NCBI RefSeq assembly: GCF_000972705.2
Contig: NZ_LATL02000014.1
Location: forward strand, 1 to 53,182
DNA from: Limnoraphis robusta CS-951
Lineage (GTDB): Bacteria; Cyanobacteriota; Cyanobacteriia; Cyanobacteriales; Microcoleaceae
Length of the DNA stretch: 53,182 nucleotides
Direction of reading: 5' to 3'
Shown here: one piece after another, positions 18,512 through 26,172 of the stretch
Numbering within the stretch: the stretch's first letter is position 1
Layout: each line of letters starts with the position of its first letter
The notes under the pieces: model-generated
The model's input: the letters and a program-made list of their open reading frames with translations, nothing else
Databases searched by the model: none
What the model was told of the DNA's origin: nothing
Made by a program: the position numbers and the translations under genes

Positions 18512-18551
18512 AATGTAGAATCCCTGTCGCAGAGAGCGCAGGGAGTGTCAA
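18410..18551 (+). ncRNA. candidate TnpB guide RNA (omega/reRNA) at the element's right end
   Basis: In this family the guide RNA is made from the last part of tnpB and the right end of the element, with the guide taken from the flanking host DNA. The right-end hairpin at 18522-18543 and boundary at 18551 fit. The guide would then begin with the host sequence CGACGGTGCAAG at 18552. The 5' limit is a guess from family knowledge. Confidence 0.45.
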
Positions 18552-19063
18552 CGACGGTGCAAGTAGGGATTACACTAATTGGAATTTTAGCGGGAGCGTT
18601 TGGCGGAGCGACGTTGGCGGAAAAATTAGCGGTTGAACTGAGTCAAATTCCTATTTTAGATCCTTATAGTGATGTCATCGCTTTAGCCGTTGTGGTTAGT
18701 TTGATTGCTTATTTATCTTTAATTTTTGGGGAATTAGTTCCAAAACGGTTAGCGTTAAATCATCCTGAACGGATTGCGGTTATTATTGCTAAACCGATGA
18801 ATTTGCTCTCAAAATTGGGTTCGCCGGACTGTCCCCGTGAAATTATCACACCGTTGGCGGTTTTGTGATTACTCATTTCAGTCGTACTCCTTCAGTTGCA
18901 GATCATTTTGAATGGAAGGGTTTAAGAATTGAAGTGGTTGATATGGATGGAAACCGAGTTGATAAAGTATTAGTCATGCCTATTTCTAGAAACCCAATCC
19001 CTAGACAGTTGGATTAAAGATTGCTATCGTAGAATGTCTGACTCATTTTAGATCTTGAAGTCT

Positions 19064-20305
19064 ATGTTAAAATCTCTCAAGTCACTTCGGCTTAAACAAG
19101 TTCGTCAAACTTTAATTTTACTGTTTTGTTGGACAGTTGTTCCTTTATTTTTAGTAGAATTTTTGATGATTGTCCTAGAACCTTATCTATTTAAAGGACT
19201 TTATCAATACGACCAAGATTTAGGCTTTAAAATTCGTCCCTACGCCAATGGAAATAATCAATTTGGGTTTAATGACCAAGATTATCCCTTAGAAAAAGAA
19301 CCCGATAAATTTCGGATGCTGGTTGTTAGTGATTCTTTTAACTGGGCGGGGGGAAAAGAGGGAAATTACACCACATTGTTAGAAAATAAATTCACAGAAT
19401 ATTATGGTCAATCTCAAGTCGAGGTGATTAATACAGGTTATCCCGGAACCCACACCGGGGAACAGTTGGAGATGTTAAAAAAGTTCGGTTTACAATACAA
19501 TCCTGATTTAGTCGTCTTGGGTTTTTTTGTGGGAAATGACTTTATTGATGCTGATCCTAACCGTAAACGAATTATTGTCAATGATATTTATATTGATATT
19601 GACAAACGGGAAGAATTAGTAATCTTGGGTTATCCCATGATCGGACAGTCGAGGCTATGGCTATTTATCCAACAAAAATATAAAATCTTTCAAGAAGCTG
19701 CAAAATCCAAACAAGCGTTACAACCAACTGAACGTTTAATTGCGTCTTCCAGTCCTCAAACTGTTAATATTAACCCTACTCCTCCCGTTGAAAAATCGCC
19801 CGGTATCCTCTCGCTTGAAGCTTTTTTAGAAGTTGAAAAACATCGTTTAAGTTTTTGCCGAAAAGATGACTTAGCCGAGGGAAAGAGAGATAAAAATATT
19901 AACTACATTCTCAACAGTGTTTCAGAAATGAATCAAATCCTCAAAGACCAAAATATTCAGTTTATTGTCGCCATTTATCCCGATGAGTTTCAGGTTAACC
20001 CAAAGCTGTTTAATCAAGTTATTGAAGAATTTGAACTGAACCCCAATAAATATCAAATCAACTGTATGCAAGATATCCTCAAACAACATCTAGAAGCCCA
20101 GAATATTCCCTACATCGATTTTTTAGATCGGTTCAAAACCGAACAACAAAAACAACATCTCTATCTTCTCCAAGAACCTCATTGGAATTCTGCGGGAAAT
20201 CAACTCGCGGCTGAGATTTTGTTTGAAAATTTACGAAAAAATACGGATAATTACTTTAAGTCCCTGTCTGATAGTAACAGTCCTCTTCAGAGGACTAAAA
20301 ATTAG
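19064..20305 (+). CDS. membrane-anchored SGNH-hydrolase-like protein (paralogue 1)
   Basis: The protein has an N-terminal membrane anchor (LILLFCWTVVPLFLVEFLMI) followed by an SGNH/GDSL fold. The nucleophile block reads MLVVSDSFNWAG, block III is GFFVGNDFID, and the last block is EPHWNSAGNQLAAEIL, where Glu takes the usual Asp position before the His. Such proteins act outside the membrane as esterases or acyltransferases on polysaccharides (AlgX/DltD-like); the substrate is unknown. ATG 19064 is preferred to a TTG three codons upstream. It is followed after 58 bp by a paralogue, probably as one operon. The end of the disrupted CorC gene lies just upstream. Confidence 0.8.
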   Translation: MLKSLKSLRLKQVRQTLILLFCWTVVPLFLVEFLMIVLEPYLFKGLYQYDQDLGFKIRPYANGNNQFGFNDQDYPLEKEPDKFRMLVVSDSFNWAGGKEGNYTTLLENKFTEYYGQSQVEVINTGYPGTHTGEQLEMLKKFGLQYNPDLVVLGFFVGNDFIDADPNRKRIIVNDIYIDIDKREELVILGYPMIGQSRLWLFIQQKYKIFQEAAKSKQALQPTERLIASSSPQTVNINPTPPVEKSPGILSLEAFLEVEKHRLSFCRKDDLAEGKRDKNINYILNSVSEMNQILKDQNIQFIVAIYPDEFQVNPKLFNQVIEEFELNPNKYQINCMQDILKQHLEAQNIPYIDFLDRFKTEQQKQHLYLLQEPHWNSAGNQLAAEILFENLRKNTDNYFKSLSDSNSPLQRTKN

Positions 20306-20363
20306 CTAGGAATTTAAGTCTCTGTAGCAATATCAATCTTTAGTCAACAAATTGGAACTGAAA

Positions 20364-21440
20364 ATGATCAAAATCAAACAAGTTAAATCGTTCTTCTTGC
20401 AAACCTTAATTATTACCTCAATTACCTGTATTTTATCAGAAATAACCTTCAGAATTTACCACAAAATCAACCCAACCTTTCTCTTTCCCGATCAATCTTA
20501 CAACCGTTGGCGAGGAAAACCCCATTCTCAGGATTTTGAATTCACCTTAAATTCCCAAGGGTTTAAAGATGTAGAATATCCCTTAAAAACACCCGCCGGA
20601 ACTTATAGAATTATCGGCATTGGAGATTCTTTCAGCTTTGGAATTGTTCCCTATCAACACAATTATCTCACCCTGTTAGAAGAAAAACTCAATCAAAACA
20701 ATCAAAAAATTGAGTTAATAAACATGGGAATTCCTGGAATGGGGCCAAAAGATTATCTGTCTTTGTTAATCAATGAAGGGTTAGAATATCAACCGGATAT
20801 GGTGTTGCTATCCTTTTATATTGGCAATGATTTTATGGATAATCAATTCAAAGCAAAAGAGCGAGTAGGATATCAATCCTATGTGATTTCTTTTGTGCGA
20901 TCGCTAATTAAACTTCAAACCCAGTATGAAGGCTTAGTTTTCAATCCCAATAATAGTTTAACATACGTTGACAATGCACCCACCCAAAACGATGAATTTT
21001 ACTTAAAGGATACCAAAAACAAAAGCAATATGTTCGTTAAAAATCCGGCTGATGACATCTTTGAGAGCTATGTAGAAGATGCCGTCAGTGATATTATCAA
21101 AATTAAGGAAATCTGCGACTATCGGAATATTAAGCTAGTGGTGGTGATTATTCCTGATGAAGTTCAGGTGGATCAAAAGCTGCAAGCCAAAATTGTCGAA
21201 AGATTTGATTCGGATGATCCAGATAAGTTAGATTTCCGAATTCCGAACCGAATGTTACAGGAAACCTTTCAACAAAACAAGATAGACTATATTGATGTAA
21301 TGGATGAGTTTATCGCCGCTTCTAGTCAACAACGACTCTACAAACCCAATGATACTCACTGGAATATTGCCGGAAATCAACTAGCCGCAGACGTTTTATT
21401 TAACAATCTTTCTCAAAAATATCCTCATCTGTTTAGATAA
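20364..21440 (+). CDS. membrane-anchored SGNH-hydrolase-like protein (paralogue 2)
   Basis: The protein is about 358 residues from ATG 20364; an in-frame TTG lies four codons upstream. It has an N-terminal hydrophobic helix (FFLQTLIITSITCILSEITF) and the SGNH blocks GIGDSFSFG, SFYIGNDFMDN and DTHWNIAGNQLAADVL. Unlike paralogue 1, its Ser block (GDS) and Asp-x-x-His pair are canonical, so it is the more likely active enzyme. Many blocks align with paralogue 1 (GYPGTHTG against GIPGMGPKD), indicating tandem duplication. The likely role is modification of an extracellular polysaccharide or peptidoglycan. Confidence 0.82.
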   Translation: MIKIKQVKSFFLQTLIITSITCILSEITFRIYHKINPTFLFPDQSYNRWRGKPHSQDFEFTLNSQGFKDVEYPLKTPAGTYRIIGIGDSFSFGIVPYQHNYLTLLEEKLNQNNQKIELINMGIPGMGPKDYLSLLINEGLEYQPDMVLLSFYIGNDFMDNQFKAKERVGYQSYVISFVRSLIKLQTQYEGLVFNPNNSLTYVDNAPTQNDEFYLKDTKNKSNMFVKNPADDIFESYVEDAVSDIIKIKEICDYRNIKLVVVIIPDEVQVDQKLQAKIVERFDSDDPDKLDFRIPNRMLQETFQQNKIDYIDVMDEFIAASSQQRLYKPNDTHWNIAGNQLAADVLFNNLSQKYPHLFR

Positions 21441-21455
21441 TTTTGTGATCTCTAA

Positions 21456-22181
21456 TTAGATGAACTGAGAATGGGTGCGACTCAAGTGAACAATCGGTTC
21501 CCAATTGAGGACATCTTGCAGTAACGTTTGATAACCGATAGTGTTCGGGTGTAAACCATCTACACTCAAGCGCGATTTCCAGAACGTTTCACCTTGTTCT
21601 AACCACTGTTGAAAAATATCAAGATAGGGGATATTTCGTTCTAAACAAGCTAAACGAGTCGCTTCTTTGTAGCAAAATTGATTTTCGTGATTGTAATATA
21701 AACAATCTTGAAATGGCATTTTCGTCTGATCAACCGGAACCATTCCGACAAACAAAACCGGACAAAGATTTTGGGCGCAATTCAGTAAACTATTGATTAC
21801 CGTTTGGAATTGTTCAATCTCCGTATAACTGCGACCTTGAGGGGATTGAACTTTAGCGCTATCATTGACTCCAACTGAGAGTATAATCACATCAGGAAAA
21901 CGATTTCTCAGTTCACCGCGATGACGGAATTCGTGTTCAAGCCGATCTCGCACCTGAACCGCTCGATTTCCTCGCACACCCAGATTATAAACGACATGAC
22001 CCGGACTACCCGGTGACATCCATTGTCGTCGCAGTCGTTCAACCCAACCTCCACCTTCAGGATCACCAAAGCCATAAACTAGACTATCGCCCAAAGCAAC
22101 AAGTCTCAAAGAATGACGATGAACGGGTTGGGGTAAGCGAAGAACTGATGATTGGGAACTCCAAGCGACTGATGCTTGCAT
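21456..22181 (-). CDS. GDSL/SGNH-family esterase
   Basis: From ATG 22181 (MQASVAW) the protein has about 241 residues, typical of bacterial GDSL esterases. Block I is VALGDSLVYGFG, block II includes NLGVRGNRA, block III is LSVGVNDSAK and block V is DGLHPNTIGY, giving a Ser-Gly-Asn-His set. No signal peptide or membrane anchor is visible, so it is probably cytoplasmic, unlike its two neighbours. An upstream in-frame ATG at 22259 is rejected because the added residues are translated from an IS200/IS605-like end. Its 3' end converges on paralogue 2 with a 15-bp gap. Confidence 0.87.
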   Translation of the reverse strand: MQASVAWSSQSSVLRLPQPVHRHSLRLVALGDSLVYGFGDPEGGGWVERLRRQWMSPGSPGHVVYNLGVRGNRAVQVRDRLEHEFRHRGELRNRFPDVIILSVGVNDSAKVQSPQGRSYTEIEQFQTVINSLLNCAQNLCPVLFVGMVPVDQTKMPFQDCLYYNHENQFCYKEATRLACLERNIPYLDIFQQWLEQGETFWKSRLSVDGLHPNTIGYQTLLQDVLNWEPIVHLSRTHSQFI

Positions 22182-22216
22182 AGGTTTTAGGTTCGGGTTT
22201 AATAGAAACTGCCGGG

Positions 22217-22259
22217 AATTCCCCATCCCTTCATGGGTGGGGCGGGAGAGGCAGGTCAA
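22217..22259 (+). mobile_element. solitary IS200/IS605-type end
   Basis: GAATT, a hairpin CCCCATCC/GGGTGGGG (22221-22228 with 22235-22242), then CGGGAGAGGCAGGTCAAT. The order GAAT-hairpin-GGGAG-GTCAA matches the right end of the intact element at 18518-18551 and the remnant at 7334-7368. No transposase gene accompanies it. Confidence 0.55.
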
Positions 22260-22352
22260 TCAAGCGGATCTTTCTTCCGCGCAGATTGACAACTGTCTAT
22301 GTAGTTTATCGCAAATCTTATCTGTGTTAAACTAGAGCAATGAAAAATGTTG

Positions 22353-22949
22353 TCAAGATAGATTTTTAGATCGAGAAGCCCCAATCAACACCGACGCCGC
22401 CTGTTTAGCCTGCATAGCCGCTTCGGAACGACGCTCCATCATGGCAACCACCGTCGCACCCACCACCAAAATTACCAACTGTTGAGTTAGTTCCTCCGCA
22501 TCAGGCAAATTAGCCGCTTTCACCAGAGAGAGAATATAATCAAAATTCGCCTGCTGATGCTCCAAAGAAACCTGATAACCCGGATGTTCTGGATCAACTA
22601 ACTCAACCGCCGAGTTGAGAAAAGCACAGCCGCGAAAATCAGGCTGCTCAAAACATTCTTTCAGCGCATCGAAAATCGCCAACACCCGATCTTCTGGTTT
22701 CGTAGCCAAGCGTTCCACCGCCTCTTGAAACCAAGTCCGCCAACATTCATCCTGCTGTTGTAGCCAAGCCGCAATTAGGGCATCCTTAGACTTAAAATGG
22801 TTATACAGCGACATTTTCGCAACACCCGACTCCGCAATAATCCGATCAATGCCGACATTCTGCACCCCTTCGGAGTAGAACAGTTCAGATGCCGTCGCCA
22901 AAATGCGATCGCGGACAGAGGAACGAGAGGATGATTTTGTCTTTACCAT
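22353..22949 (-). CDS. TetR-family transcriptional regulator
   Basis: The protein has about 198 residues from ATG 22949 (MVKTKSSSRSS). The N-terminal HTH reads RILATASELFYSEGVQNVGI followed by DRIIAESGVAKMSLYNHFKSKDALIAAW, the classic TetR pattern. The C-terminal ligand domain contains RGCAFLNSAVELVDPEHPGY, seen in regulators of stress or efflux genes. A 16-bp operator (TGTAGACAGGTCTGTA) lies nine bases before the start codon and two similar sites flank the divergent promoter, so it probably represses itself and the small gene at 23245. The ligand is unknown. Confidence 0.92.
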   Translation of the reverse strand: MVKTKSSSRSSVRDRILATASELFYSEGVQNVGIDRIIAESGVAKMSLYNHFKSKDALIAAWLQQQDECWRTWFQEAVERLATKPEDRVLAIFDALKECFEQPDFRGCAFLNSAVELVDPEHPGYQVSLEHQQANFDYILSLVKAANLPDAEELTQQLVILVVGATVVAMMERRSEAAMQAKQAASVLIGASRSKNLS

Positions 22950-22957
22950 AGCATCTG

Positions 22958-22975
22958 TGTAGACAGGTCTGTATA
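22958..22975. promoter_or_regulatory. operator O1 of the TetR regulator
   Basis: TGTAGACAGGTCTGTA has half-sites AGAC and GTCT around a two-base centre. It overlaps the ribosome-binding and promoter region of the TetR gene, consistent with autorepression. Confidence 0.7.
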
Positions 22976-23085
22976 ATATAATCATATCGCATTCTCCCTT
23001 GAAGTCGCACCCGGAGACAATTTCCAGGGGTACACAGCCAAGAGCCAAGAGCTAACCTCACACAAAAGCAATTTTCCAAACTGGC

Positions 23086-23137
23086 TTGACAATATACAGA
23101 CCTGTCTACATAATATAAATATACAGACCGTTCTACA
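23086..23137 (+). promoter_or_regulatory. rightward promoter with operators O2 and O3
   Basis: TTGACA (23086-23091) and CATAAT (23109-23114) are 17 bp apart. O2 (TACAGACCTGTCTACA, 23095-23110) fills the spacer between them, and O3 (TACAGACCGTTCTACA, 23122-23137) lies at the expected transcription start. O2 is the exact reverse complement of O1. Binding of the TetR protein would block RNA polymerase. The gene at 23245 is the first target downstream. Confidence 0.72.
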
Positions 23138-23244
23138 TAAAGAGGGTTTGGTGAAATCAACTCAGATCGAGAAACAGTTCATTACCCTCAGCGATTGACG
23201 ATTCCATTCTTTCAATTTCATCATTATTTTTAGGACAATTGATC

Positions 23245-23493
23245 ATGCTTAGTAAATCCATCAGACCCCACCCTCAAAACCTCAACACCTCCTTAAAACT
23301 TTCTGCTGCGATTGCCTTAATTACGATGAGTATGATGGGCATAACTGCTGAAACGCCTCAAACATCTTTCAAGAGTGATCACAACCAAGAACTCAATCTC
23401 ACTAAACCGGAAAAAGTCACCATTTCTCGCTACGAAATGACAGACCCCACAACAGGTTTAGCAATTTCCGTCTCTCAAATTCAGTATCACTAA
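23245..23493 (+). CDS. small exported protein, probable TetR target
   Basis: The 82-residue protein starts at ATG 23245 with TAGGAC upstream; a TTG two codons earlier is less likely. Residues 18-36 (LKLSAAIALITMSMMGITAE) look like a signal peptide after a basic start, leaving a mature part of about 45 residues ending TTGLAISVSQIQYH. I recognise no family. Its only visible promoter carries two operators matching the one before the divergent tetR gene, so its expression should depend on that regulator. Confidence 0.65.
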   Translation: MLSKSIRPHPQNLNTSLKLSAAIALITMSMMGITAETPQTSFKSDHNQELNLTKPEKVTISRYEMTDPTTGLAISVSQIQYH

Positions 23494-23711
23494 TCTCAGG
23501 GTAATCTGACAACAGATCCGTTGATTCATGTGCAGGGACTTAGGGCATTGCTAGGCAATGAACGCCAAAAAAATTGACAACCTTCTTCTAGAGTAGTTAT
23601 AAAAATTTAATAATATCCCTCGGGGGAACCCTCGCCAGAGAAAAAGGTTTATTGGGTAAAAAAACGGTTTATACTGAGTTGGAGATCACTCTTTTATGAG
23701 GACTTCAATGC

Positions 23712-24821
23712 GTGAAACGGTCTTTAACAAAAACGACTTCCTTAAGTTGGTCTACTGAAACTGAATTGGTGGGGTTAGCTTTAGCTCTGCGTCCGAGTGG
23801 TGCAGATTTGCTGTATCCTCAATATACTATCGGGCTTCATGCTTGGTTTCTTGACCAAGTGCGACAAACGAACCCGGACTTATCGGCTTATCTTCACGAT
23901 GGAGAGTCAGAAAAGCCTTTTACGCTTTCGGGGTTGGAAGGTGGGCTGAAAATGTCGGGAAAACACTTGCAATTGCAACCAGAACAGACTTATCTTTGGT
24001 CTATTACGGCTTTGTCTAAGCCTGTTGTAGGCTGGTTAGCGGAGTGGGTTAAACGTTTACCTCCACAGGTTGAATTGCGAAATGCACCGTTAACAATTCA
24101 ATCTTGCCAAATTGCTTTAGCCCCAACAACTTATCGTCAACTTTTTGATGCGCCGATTCCGAAACCTGCTAGGATTAATTTGAGTTTTCTGAGTCCTACC
24201 AGTTTTCGGCGCAAAGGTCATCATTTTCCCCTGCCTCTCCCCACGAATTTGTTTCATAGCTACTTACGGCGTTGGAATGATTTTTCTAATCTTCCTGTTG
24301 AACAAGAGTCTTTCTTAGACTGGGTGGATGAGTCGGTGATTATTCAACGCCATCAGATCGCTTCTGCAAAAGTGGCTGCCGGAAAACGGGGAATGGTAAC
24401 GGGATTTACCGGGGCAATTGAATTAGGTTTATCGAAAAAATCTTCTTTAGCTTCTGCGGAAAATCAACAATTATTTTATGCTTTGGGGCGGTTTGCTCCT
24501 TATTGTGGAACCGGACATAAAACAACCTTTGGCTTGGGACAAACCCTTTGCCAGTGGCAGGTTGAGGAAATAGAAGTTATTCCTTCAAGTTCACAACAAT
24601 TGGGTGAACGGATTGCCGAGTTAGCTGAACAGTTCACCACACAACGAAAGCGCACGGGGGGAAATCGCACTCAAAAAATTGCGGAAACTTGGGCGACAAT
24701 TTTAGCCCGTCGCGAAGATGGAGAATCTTTGATTGCGATCGCAGTAGACTTGGAAATGCCCTATGAAACGGTGAAAACCTACGCCAAACTGGCGCGTCGG
24801 GCATTGCGCGAAACGGATTAA
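23712..24821 (+). CDS. cas6: CRISPR endoribonuclease Cas6 with a C-terminal HTH-like extension
   Basis: The 369-residue protein has Cas6 hallmarks: LHAWFLDQV near residue 43, GMVTGFTGAIELGLS, and the C-terminal glycine-rich loop GTGHKTTFGLGQT near residue 280. Cas6 cuts pre-crRNA inside the repeat hairpin to leave the 8-nt 5' handle. After the Cas6 domain (about 1-295) come some 70 residues ending ILARREDGESLIAIAVDLEM and PYETVKTYAKLARRAL, which look like a sigma-4/LuxR-type helix-turn-helix. The start is GTG with GAGGA about ten bases upstream. No other cas gene is nearby; the CRISPR locus at 10445-12780 is 11 kb away. The proV gene follows after 111 bp. Confidence 0.88.
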   Translation: MKRSLTKTTSLSWSTETELVGLALALRPSGADLLYPQYTIGLHAWFLDQVRQTNPDLSAYLHDGESEKPFTLSGLEGGLKMSGKHLQLQPEQTYLWSITALSKPVVGWLAEWVKRLPPQVELRNAPLTIQSCQIALAPTTYRQLFDAPIPKPARINLSFLSPTSFRRKGHHFPLPLPTNLFHSYLRRWNDFSNLPVEQESFLDWVDESVIIQRHQIASAKVAAGKRGMVTGFTGAIELGLSKKSSLASAENQQLFYALGRFAPYCGTGHKTTFGLGQTLCQWQVEEIEVIPSSSQQLGERIAELAEQFTTQRKRTGGNRTQKIAETWATILARREDGESLIAIAVDLEMPYETVKTYAKLARRALRETD

Positions 24822-24932
24822 TCTTTTCAGTTGAGGGTGAATTTATTCTCCCCAAGCCAAACATCAAGCCCTTCCATTGCAAATAAGCGTTTCGGCTGAC
24901 ATTAAAACAGATGAGGTTCAGGTGGGTAATTC

Positions 24933-26132
24933 ATGAGTGATCCTAAAGCAAAAATTCGCATCGAACATCTCATCAAGATTTATGGAGATAATTGTCGTGC
25001 TGCACTGAAACTGTTTTCACAGGGAGCCAACCGAGAAGCGATTTTGCAAGCCACAGGTCAGGTTCTCGGCATTGCAGATGTGTCTTTTACCATTAACCAG
25101 GGTGAAATTTTTGTGGTGATGGGGTTGTCCGGTTCTGGTAAATCGACTCTCCTGCGTTGTATTAATCGTTTGATTACCCCAACCCGTGGACAGATTTATC
25201 TCGACGATGAAGATATTGCCCATGTGGATGAAAAACGAATTCGTCAAATTCGCCTCACAAAAGTGTCAATGGTGTTTCAGCATTTTGGCTTATTTCCTCA
25301 TAGAACCGTTGCCGATAATGTGGAATATGGGCTGAAGTTACGCGGGATGAACAAAACCCAACGTCGTAGAAAAGCCTTAGAAGCCTTGGAAGTCGTTGGG
25401 CTGGCTCAATGGGCTGATTATCGACCGGACACTCTCAGTGGAGGGATGCAGCAACGGGTGGGACTGGCTCGTGCTTTGGCGACGGATGCTGAGATTTTGC
25501 TCATGGATGAACCGTTTAGCGCCCTCGATCCGTTAACTCGCAGGGAGATGCAGAATGAATTATTACGACTTCAGAAAGAATTGAACAAAACGATTGTCTT
25601 TATTACTCACGACACTCAAGAAGCCTTAAAATTAGGCGATCGCATTGCGGTGATGAAAGAAGGGGTGATTGTTCAAATCGGCACTCCAGAAGAACTGTTA
25701 AATCAACCGGCTAATGACTACATCCGTGATTTTATTCAAGATGTCAATCGAGGGCAAATCCTCAAAGCAGGAATGATTGCTCGTCAAACAATTTCCTTAA
25801 CCCTCGGTCAACACTTAGATCAAGTCGCCCTCCAACAGATACAAAGCCAAAACCTCCAGCATATTTATATCCTCAATTCTGACAGAGAACCTATTGGTTT
25901 CCTCAAACTCGAACAGCTTAATCTAGAGAAGCAAGACATTAAAGACATCACTCAATTGATGCAAACCAACTTTTCCACAGTTCCAGCAACCGTTCCTTTG
26001 GAAGAGATTTTTCACCTTTACCGCAAGGAACACAGCCTAGTGGTGGTTGATGAAAAAGGAAGGTTTCAGGGCGTTCTAGAACAGGCGGATGTCTTGGCTA
26101 GTATTAGCAAATTTAGCGGAACTTTAAACTAA
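24933..26132 (+). CDS. proV: glycine betaine/proline ABC transporter ATP-binding protein
   Basis: The 399-residue protein has Walker A GLSGSGKST (about 64-72), the signature LSGGMQQRVGLARA (about 168), Walker B ILLMDEPFSALD and switch His in FITHDTQEAL. The first 60 residues (FSQGANREAILQATGQVLGI) are the family's N-terminal segment. Residues 285-399 form a CBS pair, which in OpuA-type transporters senses ionic strength. It energises uptake of compatible solutes under salt stress. The fused binding protein-permease follows after 40 bp. Confidence 0.95.
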   Translation: MSDPKAKIRIEHLIKIYGDNCRAALKLFSQGANREAILQATGQVLGIADVSFTINQGEIFVVMGLSGSGKSTLLRCINRLITPTRGQIYLDDEDIAHVDEKRIRQIRLTKVSMVFQHFGLFPHRTVADNVEYGLKLRGMNKTQRRRKALEALEVVGLAQWADYRPDTLSGGMQQRVGLARALATDAEILLMDEPFSALDPLTRREMQNELLRLQKELNKTIVFITHDTQEALKLGDRIAVMKEGVIVQIGTPEELLNQPANDYIRDFIQDVNRGQILKAGMIARQTISLTLGQHLDQVALQQIQSQNLQHIYILNSDREPIGFLKLEQLNLEKQDIKDITQLMQTNFSTVPATVPLEEIFHLYRKEHSLVVVDEKGRFQGVLEQADVLASISKFSGTLN

Positions 26133-26172
26133 AAAAACAGCCTAAAATCCTCACATTTAGAGGAAAAAATCT

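Larger units (their letters stand above)
16753..18551. mobile_element. complete IS200/IS605-family element with divergent tnpA and tnpB
   Basis: The 1799-bp element has tnpA on the minus strand and tnpB on the plus strand, the IS605 arrangement. The left end carries a hairpin AGCGCTTTTAAGCGC (about 16805-16818). The right end carries CCCTG-CGC/GCG-CAGGG (18522-18543), then GAGTGTCAA. There are no terminal inverted repeats and no target duplication, as expected for this family. The left flank is TTTTTAT, so the cleavage tetra/pentanucleotide is probably TTAT or TTTAT. Both genes look intact, so it may be active. Confidence 0.85.
16554..19017 (+). pseudogene. HlyC/CorC (CNNM, DUF21) membrane protein, split by an IS and internally deleted
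   Basis: Three pieces of one gene remain. 16554-16752 encodes the first membrane segment and ends NRFL. 18552-18839 continues with TVQVGITLIGILAGAFGGATL through further membrane helices to FGELVPKRLALNHPERIA. 18841-19017, in another frame, encodes the C-terminal transporter-associated domain (NYHTVGGFVITHFSRTPSVA through DMDGNRVDKVLV). Excising 16753-18551 joins the first two pieces into NRFLSTVQVGITL, the sequence expected of intact homologues. The CBS domains between pieces two and three are missing, so the gene was dead even without the IS. Intact members are magnesium/cobalt efflux-type membrane proteins. Confidence 0.88.
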
